This document shows positions 56,746 through 64,000 of a DNA stretch of 64,000 nt, one piece after another. The translations under genes and the position numbers were made by a program. Under the pieces are notes generated by a model, which was not told the origin of the DNA, searched no databases, and worked only from the letters and a program-made list of their open reading frames with translations. Source of the DNA: Lotus japonicus (Eukaryota > Streptophyta > Magnoliopsida > Fabales > Fabaceae); assembly GCF_012489685.1 (NCBI RefSeq), contig NC_080043.1:10542501-10606500 (forward strand). Direction: 5' to 3'. The number at the start of each line of letters is the position of its first letter. The stretch's first letter is position 1.

Positions 56746-56798
56746 AGCGAGCGTACCCTAGCAGAGCGAGCACAAAATATCCTTCAGCGTGGCATATT

Positions 56799-57295
56799 AA
56801 TATAGTAGTCACTATTTAATCACTTTGTCTGCCATGAATAAAAAAATGGCATATTTCTTTAATTAATTTAAAAGATCTTATCAACACTAAATATGAGTTT
56901 TACTTTCAATTTAGGTTAACTCACATAAATTTCAACCATGAGAAAATGTTGAAAATAAAGTGATGAAGTGATGGAGTGTTACTAGCACTCCGCAATTAAT
57001 TTTAGTATATTATAAGGACTATATTGTAAATACAATATATTAAATTTTATTACTAAACACATGATTCATTAGTGAAATTAGTGAAATGCTCCCTCTGATC
57101 CTATATTCAATTGAGAGAAGAAACATACAAAACGAATGCAATTAATTTTATTGATTTTTAAGGAGTTTACAATGAATCACATATCAGTTATGATAAGTTG
57201 ATAACAACTAAAGCTTTTTTTTTAAAAAGCCAAAATGAATTCATAAGAAGTACAAGAAATGTTCAACCCTGTTGTTCCTTTGTTGTCATCAATTT
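56799..57295. other. Unassigned AT-rich DNA between LINE and LTR
   Basis: No ORF, repeat border or RNA gene is visible. It includes the host side of the LINE duplication and the flank of the next element. Confidence 0.5.
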
Positions 57296-58148
57296 TGTTA
57301 AAAACAACCTGATGTCCTAGCCGATGTTGTGACATTTGCCTTGATGAAGGCCAGGACATCCGCCCCTGCTGGCATGCAAGTGGGTCCCTTGTGGTTATGC
57401 TTTATGGTATGATCTGTGCTTACTTGAAGGTCAAGTAACTGTGTGTTGGGAGCCAGTTGCGGGTTGTTTTTGTTGAAGCAAATCTGTGATTAAAAAGATT
57501 TGTTTCTATTTTTACTTGTTGATCACTCATATCAGATCTTGAAAGATTCTCTACTGATATGAGTTGGATCAAAGTGTTCTTCAGCCCAAATAAACCCTAG
57601 CCGCCTCTGCTGAAGTATATATTGACAAAGACCTGAAGCTTGAAGTTGATGGAGAGAATCACCTTGAAGTTCAAGTGTTCTTAAGAGTGTAAGTTGTTCT
57701 TTGTCTTTGTTAGTTGTGAACTCGTCTTGCTCACTGATTCTATAAAGTGAGACTGAGTTCTGTGTTGTGTTTGAGTGTCAAACAAACTCTGTGTTATTGT
57801 TGTTCACCAATCACTGTGGCAGTGATTGAGGAAAAGTGAGAGGGGCTCTCATACTTAGGCTGTGGTTCTATGTAGAATACCACTGGGTAGATTAGGTTAA
57901 GAACAATGAACTTGATGTGTTCATGTGTGTCTGTAATACCTAGTTCTTGAGATAGTGGAATTCCTTTTCATTGGGCGAAAGCTAACCAGACGTAGGTGTA
58001 GTTTCACCGAACTGGGTTAACAACTTCCTGTGTCTTGTTTCCTTTTAGTTGTTTGTTGTTTTGTGTTCAGGTCTTTCAGTCGTATGATGTTCTAATCGAT
58101 TGTCCCAGCATCGTGCAGGACATTTGTTCTAAGGGATCTAGAATTTCA
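57296..58148 (+). mobile_element. 5' LTR of a Ty1/copia (Sirevirus-like) element
   Basis: Ends ctagaatttca, then two bases and the primer binding site. The start is placed at TGTTAAAAACAACCTGATGT by comparison with 36574; TG at 57310 is the alternative. It shares cactgtggcagtgattga, ggcgaaagctaaccagacgt and accgaactgggttaacaa with the other family B LTRs. The 3' LTR lies outside the window. Confidence 0.8.
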
Positions 58149-58150
58149 AT

Positions 58151-58162
58151 TGGTATCAGAGC
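58151..58162 (+). promoter_or_regulatory. Primer binding site (tRNA-iMet)
   Basis: TGGTATCAGAGC two bases after the LTR end, 52 bp before gag. Confidence 0.95.
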
Positions 58163-58214
58163 AGGCACCCCTGTTCTGTGTGGGTGAGCTCCAGGGAGAT
58201 ATTTTCTTGATCTC

Positions 58215-61200
58215 ATGGACAATAAGGAGGGAGGATCGATCAACAGGCCATCAATCCTGGATGGCTCAAATTATGATTACTGGAAGGTTCGAATGATAGC
58301 CTTTCTCAAGTCTATTGATATCAAAACTTGGAAGGCTGTTGTCAAAGGCTGGAAGCATCCTGTCAAAGCTCAAGCAGAAGGAAGTACATCTACTCCTGAA
58401 GAAAAACCTGAGGATGAATGGACAAGTGCTGAAGAAGAAGCTTCTCTGGCAAACTCAAAAGCAATGAATGCTATCTTCAATGCTGTGGACAAAAACATGT
58501 TTAGATTGATTAATACTTGCACTGTTGCCAAAGATGCTTGGGAGATTTTGAAAACAGCACATGAAGGTACAACCAGGGTGAGGATGTCTAGACTCCAGAT
58601 GCTTACTACTCGTTTTGAGAACTTGACAATGACAGAAGATGAGACTATTTCTGAATATCACATGCGTGTGCGTGATCTGTCAAATGCTTCATTTGCTCTG
58701 GGAGAACCTATGTCAGATGAAAAGCTTGTGAGGAAAATCTTGAGGTCTGTAACCAGCAAGTTTGCAATGAAGGTCACTGCTATTGAAGAAGCTCAAGATA
58801 TCAGCAGTTTGAAAGTGGATGAGCTGATTGGTTCTCTGCAGACTTATGAGTTAAAGTTGGGTGAAAAACCTGAAAAGAAGACCAAAAGCATTGCTTTTGT
58901 ATCCAACACCACTGAAGGAGATGATGCTGATAGTGAAAGTGAGAATCTATCTGAAGCTCTGGCCCTTCTTGCTAGAAAATTCAACAGAGCTCTAAGGAAG
59001 ATAGACAAAAGGACTAGGCCAAATGTCCAGGACATTAAGTCAGACAACTATAAATCCTACAATTCCCAGCGAAAGGTCAAAGAAGAGGACAAATCAGGCC
59101 AAAACAAGGGTGTTCAGTGTCATGAATGTGAGGGTTATGGTCACATTAGATCTGAGTGTGCAACCTACTTGAAGAAACAGAAGAAAGGCATGGTAGTGAC
59201 ATGGTCAGATGAAGATACTGAGGATGAGGAAGAATTATCTGCCAACAAGGTTAATGCTTTCTCAGGGGCTGTCAATGACTCAGATTCCAGTGGTGATGAA
59301 ATGACATTTGAGGATTTGGAAGAGACTTACAAACTCCTACATGTTAAATGGAAGGAAACTTGCAAACATCTGAAGGAGCAAGAAGATGAGATGAAACAAG
59401 TTAAGACTGAAAATGAAAACCTAAGGGAGACCATTGATAAACTGCAAGATGATTTGGATAAATGGAACTCAAAATTAAAGGATGTTGAAACTGTTGAAAA
59501 AGCCAAACTTCTGTTAACCATAGCTGATCTTCAAGAGAAAGTAGCTACATTGACAGCCAAACTGGAAAATACCTACAAGTCAGTGCGTATGCTGAACAGT
59601 GGATCTAATATGCTTGAAGAGATTCTGGAAGAAACAAGCAAGCAAGGAAAGAGTGTTAAAGGCATTGGTTTCAGTTACCAGTCTGGGAGTAGAGGAAATC
59701 AGAAAGCATCAAGGAAGTTTGTAAGAGCTAAAGAAAACTCTGAGTTTAAAAACCCAGAGAACTATCAGAGGTCAAGCCCGATGTCACAACATATGCCTCC
59801 ACATCCTACTACTCAGAAGGCTACTGCTCAAATTCCATGGAGATGTCATTATTGTGGTAGGTTTGGTCACATTAAGCCCTACTGCTTCAAGCTATACGGA
59901 TATCCTCAGATCCAGAAGGTTCTCAAGACATCTAAGAGAGCTTGGGTACCCAAAGGAGAAGTTTCATGTCTTATAACACACACATCTTTTAGAGTCTCAT
60001 CAAGTGAAGACTGGTATTTTGATAGTGGCTGCTCAAAACACATGACTGGGAATAAGGAGTATCTGGAAAATCTCAAGGAATACTCCAGTAAATCAGTCAC
60101 CTTTGGAGATGGTGCTAAAGGAAAAATCAAAGGCATTGGGAAGTTGGTAAACTCTGGATCTCCTAGTCTGAACAACGTTCTTCTTGTCAAGGGGTTGGCA
60201 GCAAATCTAATCAGTATAAGTCAGTTGTGTGATCAAGATCTGGATGTGAAGTTTAGCAAGACTGAATGCATGGTTACCACTAGTGATCAAGAGATTGTGA
60301 TGAGAGGTGTCAGGTCCAAAGACAATTGCTACATGTGGATTCCACAAAAGAAAGCCCAAGTGTCTAGATGTTTGATATCAAAAGTGGATGAGTTGAATCT
60401 ATGACACCAACGTTTAGGTCACATCAATCTCAAGAGTATGCAGAAAGTTATCTCTAAAGATGCTGTACGAGGGCTACCAAAACTGAAAATAGATGAAGAA
60501 AAGATATGTGGAGAATGCAAGATTGGAAAGCTGACCAAAACATCTCATGCGAAGCTTCAGCATCCAACTACAACAAAAGTCCTTGAACTTCTTCACATGG
60601 ACTTGATGGGACCCATGCAGGTAGAAAGTCTAGGAGGTAAGAAATATGTTTATGTCTGTGTTGATGATTATTCCAGGTTCACTTGGATTGACTTCATGAA
60701 GGAAAAATCAGAAACCTTTGACATATTCAGAAGGCTATGTCTGAAACTTCAAACTGAGAAGAATTGCTCTATAGTAAGAATCAGAAGTGATCATGGAAGA
60801 GAGTTTGAGAACTCCAAATTCTCTGACTTCTGTGATTCAGAAGGAATAAGCCATGAATTCTCAGCTCCAATTACACCTCAGCAGAATGGAATTGTTGAAA
60901 GGAAAAACAGGACTCTTCAAGAATCCACCAGGGTTATGCTTCATGCAAGGAAGATTTCCAACAAGTTCTGGGCAGAAGCCATGAACACAGCCTGTTACAT
61001 TCACAATAGAGTAACCATTAGAGCTGGAACCACAGTCACTCTATATGAACTCTGGAAAGGAAGGAAGCCAACTGTGAAACACTTTCATATTTTTGGGAGT
61101 AAATGTTATATTCTGGCTGATCGTGAACAAAGAAGAAAGCTAGATCCTAAGAGTGATGAAGGAATTTTCATGGGATACTCTACAAACAGCAAAGCTTACA

Positions 61201-63038
61201 GAGTGTACAATTCTCGAACAAAGGTAATGATGGAATCTGTAAATGTCTCTATTGATGATCAACCAAATGAAAGAGAAGACACTGGTGCAACTGAAGATGA
61301 TGATGGTCCACATGTCACAGCCGATGTCCCAACTATTGACCTCGACATTGAATCAGAAACCAGTTCTGATGAGCAAGATCACCAGATGACCTCTGCAAAT
61401 AAAGCTCCATCGATCAGAATTCAAAAGAATCATCCTCAAGAGAACATCATTGGTGACCTTAAAGAAGGAGTTACTACCAGGGCTAGAAGCTACATTGCTC
61501 ATGATTTTTTTATATCCAAGTTAGAACCCAAGAATGTCAAGGAGGCTCTGACGGATGAATACTGGATAAAAGCTATGCAAGAAGAACTTGATCAATTCAG
61601 AAGAAATGAAGTATGGGATCTCATTCCTAGGCCTGAGGGAGTAAACATCATAGGAACCAAGTGGATTTTCAAGAACAAGTCAGATGAGAATGGTGTAGTA
61701 ACTAGAAACAAAGCAAGACTGGTGGCTCAAGGATATACTCAGATTGAAGGAGTAGACTTTGATGAAACCTTTGCTCCAGTGGCCAGGTTGGAATCCATAA
61801 GACTTTTGCTTGGTGTTGCTTGTCTTTTGAAGTTCAGATTATTCCAAATGGATGTCAAAAGTGCTTTTCTAAATGGTTATCTGAATGAGGAAGTTTATGT
61901 TGAACAGCCAAAGGGATTCACAGACCCACATCATCCTGAACATGTCTACAAACTCAAGAAAGCCTTGTATGGATTAAAACAGGCTCCTAGAGCTTGGTAT
62001 GAACGTCTTACAGAGTTTCTGGTGAGCAATGGTTATTGCAAGGGAGGAATAGACAAGACATTATTTGTGAAAAATGAAAGAGGAAAACTCATGATTGCAC
62101 AGATATATGTTGATGATATTGTATTTGGTGGGATGTCGAACACAATGGTGGAACATTTTGTCCAACAAATGAAGTCAGAGTTTGAGATGAGCTTAGTTGG
62201 TGAATTGAACTACTTTCTGGGACTTCAGATCAAACAAATGGAAGACTCCATGTTTATTTCCCAGAGTAAGTATGCTAGGGGCATTGTCAAGAAGTTTGGA
62301 CTTGAAAAATCTGGACATAAAAGGACTCCTGCTGCTACACATATCAAGCTGTCTAAAGACAATCAGGGAGGGGATGTTGATCAAAGCTTATATAGAAGCA
62401 TGATTGGAAGTTTGCTGTACCTCACTGCTAGCAGACCTGATATTACCTTTGCTGTTGGTGCTTGTGCAAGATATCAAGCTGCTCCAAAGACCAGTCATCT
62501 CTTACAAGTGAAAAGAATCATTAAGTACATAAATGGTACTTGTGACTATGGGATTCTTTATACAAATGATACTAACCCTTCTCTTGTAGGGTATTGTGAT
62601 GCAGATTGGGCAGGGAGTGCTGATGATAGAAAGAGTACATCTGGAGGGTGTTTCTTCCTTGGAAACAACTTAATCTCTTGGTTTAGCAAGAAGCAAAACT
62701 GTGTGTCTTTATCCACAGCTGAAGCTGAATATATAGCTGCTGGAAGCAGTTGTACTCAACTTATTTGGATGAAGCAGATGCTCAAGGAATATGAAGTTGA
62801 GCAAGATGTCATGACATTGTACTGTGACAATTTGAGTGCTATCAATATTGCCAAGAACCCTATACAACATAGCAGAACCAAACACATCGATATCAGACAT
62901 CACTTCATCAGGGAATTAGTGGAGGATAAAATTGTCACTTTGGAACATGTCTCCACAGAGAGACAATTGGCTGACATCTTTACCAAACCCTTAGATGCTG
63001 CTACATTTGACACATTAAGAGGAAATCTTGGGATTTAA
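58215..63038 (+). pseudogene. Copia gag-pol with one in-frame TGA
   Basis: One frame of about 1607 codons from ATG 58215. Order: UBN2 Gag core (residues 10-220), zinc knuckle CHECEGYGHIRSEC (about 302-315), coiled coil (about 375-470), second knuckle CHYCGRFGHIKPYC (about 544-557), protease YFDSGCSKHMTG (DSG near 603). A TGA at 60402-60404 falls right before HQRLGH, the first His of the integrase zinc finger. The frame then continues with the C-E-C half, integrase D (HMDLMGP), D (RSDHGREF), E (VERKNR), RT (MDVKSAF; YVDD at 62106-62117) and RNase H ([19 protein letters not shown]). Gag and pol share a frame here, unlike the element at 8549. Apart from the TGA it looks intact. Confidence 0.93.
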
Positions 63039-63281
63039 CTCTTCGAAGAAGCCTAGCAATTAAAGGCCCTTTTCTGTCTAACGGCTAGTTTCCTCGTAAC
63101 TACCATTAACTGCCGTTGTGACATCATTGCTTCCTTCTCACTCAACTACTATATAATCATCACCAATGACTTCATCACAATCTCACCACAAGTTGCCAAT
63201 CTTGCTCTAACAATTTCTGATTCTCATCACTTACATTTCTCTCAATTTCTTGTTTTTGTCCGTTTGCTTTACCAGTTCATC

Positions 63282-64000
63282 ATGTCTTCAAGCAAGAAAG
63301 AGTCTGTGAAAGGAAAGATAGAGAGAACTGCTGGTGGTGCTAGGGTTATGGGTTTGCACACAAGTTCTTCCTCTCAATCTAAGAAGAACTCAAGAACTCC
63401 TTCCAAGAAGCACTACAAGTCTCGTGCAACCCCAATGCAAAACCCAGAAGCCCCTGTGCCTGAGGAAGTCTCCAATACTTCTGTCTCTGCAAATGTTGAA
63501 GACGATGTCGCGACATTGTCTGATAAGCCTGCCAAGGAAGTTTCACTCTCAAAGGATTCTTCCTCTTCATCCAAGAGTTCTGATTCCAAGGCTGCAAACT
63601 CAATGGATGTTTTGTCAGAGGAATCGATGAAGACCCCTCCTATTCTTCATGATGTCTCTGATGATGAAGATTCAGAGGATGTGCCTCTGGCGAGTGTTGC
63701 TGCCAGAATGCTTAAGCGAAGAAGAGCATCTGTTGAAGAAACCCCTGTTGTCAAAAAGAAGAAAACCAAGATCACTACTGGATCTTCAAAATCAAGGGCA
63801 ACCGATGCGTCACGGAAAGGCAAGCAGAATGCTGTGGAATCATCAGGGAAGAAAGCCAAGAAGACTACTGGGAAAAAGCATAAAGTTTCCAGAATTGATT
63901 TGGAGACTGAATCAGATGTTGAAGGCGATGTCCTGGACATCACTGCCTCTGAGAAGAAAATGTTCTCTGGTAAGCGTATTCCCTCAGATATTCCTAATGT
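63282..64000 (+). CDS. Downstream ORF (envelope-like position), runs off the window
   Basis: ATG at 63282 (MSSSKKESVKGK...) opens a frame that stays open for 239 codons to the window edge. It begins 243 bp after pol, the place of the extra ORF of Sirevirus-type elements. The visible part is Ser/Lys/Glu-rich and disordered, with basic clusters (KRRRAS near residues 145-150; KKKKTK) that could be nuclear signals. At the edge GKRIPSDIPN resembles the beginning of the plant transposon-protein region that follows in such ORFs. An A/C-rich leader with no stop-free link to pol suggests separate expression. Confidence 0.7.
   Translation, partial: MSSSKKESVKGKIERTAGGARVMGLHTSSSSQSKKNSRTPSKKHYKSRATPMQNPEAPVPEEVSNTSVSANVEDDVATLSDKPAKEVSLSKDSSSSSKSSDSKAANSMDVLSEESMKTPPILHDVSDDEDSEDVPLASVAARMLKRRRASVEETPVVKKKKTKITTGSSKSRATDASRKGKQNAVESSGKKAKKTTGKKHKVSRIDLETESDVEGDVLDITASEKKMFSGKRIPSDIPN

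Larger units (their letters stand above)
51131..56783 (-). mobile_element. Full-length L1-type LINE, TSD TCAGCGTGGCATATT
   Basis: 5.65 kb bounded by a perfect 15-bp duplication at 51116-51130 and 56784-56798. The minus-strand 3' end has a short A8 tail (51131-51138). The 5' leader is only 38 nt before the ORF1 ATG at 56745, so the copy is not 5'-truncated. ORF1 (DUF4283 and zinc knuckle) and ORF2 (endonuclease, RT, zinc-finger, RNase H) are present in order. ORF1 has one stop; ORF2 has three stops and two frameshifts. The perfect duplication shows a fairly recent insertion, but the copy is dead. Confidence 0.95.

Noticed and set aside
60402..60404. TGA as a programmed readthrough signal between gag and pol
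   Set aside because: It lies inside the integrase zinc-finger region after the protease, not at a natural gag/pol border; a nonsense mutation is simpler.

Overview
This window is repeat-dense, non-genic chromatin from a flowering plant. The AT-rich noncoding DNA, the Tekay-like and Tat-like Ty3/gypsy remnants, the Sirevirus-type Ty1/copia elements, the plant L1-type LINE with an RNase H tail, the Helitron and the Stowaway/Tourist-type MITEs all point to an angiosperm. The Sirevirus proteins feel legume-like (Fabaceae), but that is an impression, not a proof. I see no intact host gene, no rRNA or tRNA gene and no CRISPR array. Almost every long ORF belongs to a mobile element.

Layout, left to right. 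1-4.97 kb: a copia LTR fragment cut by a Tekay-like LTR, then a deleted Tat-like gypsy element (broken gag-protease directly followed by an antisense ORF). 4974-20665: a hAT-like DNA element of about 1 kb, blown up to 15.7 kb by nested insertions. It still has matching ends and an 8-bp target duplication. Inside it are two solo LTRs with perfect 5-bp duplications, a fold-back MITE, and a young complete Sirevirus (8549-20630, 12.1 kb, LTRs almost identical, duplication GTACC). The Sirevirus carries gag, pol, a downstream envelope-like ORF, and an unexpected 130-codon gene on the opposite strand with its own TATA box and poly(A) signal.

21-33 kb: the remaining Tat LTR, then AT-rich DNA with a diverged segmental duplication whose copies flank a 5-kb Helitron (25279-30314). 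The Helitron retains the end of its helicase gene and holds exon-like pieces of chromatin genes (a bromodomain and a PHD finger). 33.2-35.3 kb: a small LTR pair with a Tourist-like MITE tandem nested in one LTR and a Stowaway MITE nested in that. The sister copies preserve the empty sites, so the order of events can be read directly. 35.3-50.9 kb: solo LTRs, a ten-unit minisatellite, a long inverted repeat, LTR fragments and unassigned AT-rich DNA.

51131-56783: a full-length but mutated L1-type LINE on the minus strand with a perfect 15-bp target duplication. 57.3-64.0 kb: the 5' LTR, primer binding site, gag-pol (one in-frame TGA) and the start of the downstream ORF of a second copia/Sirevirus-like element that runs off the window. 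LTR fragments of a similar type occur at 1-267, 36574-37461 and 42329-44822.
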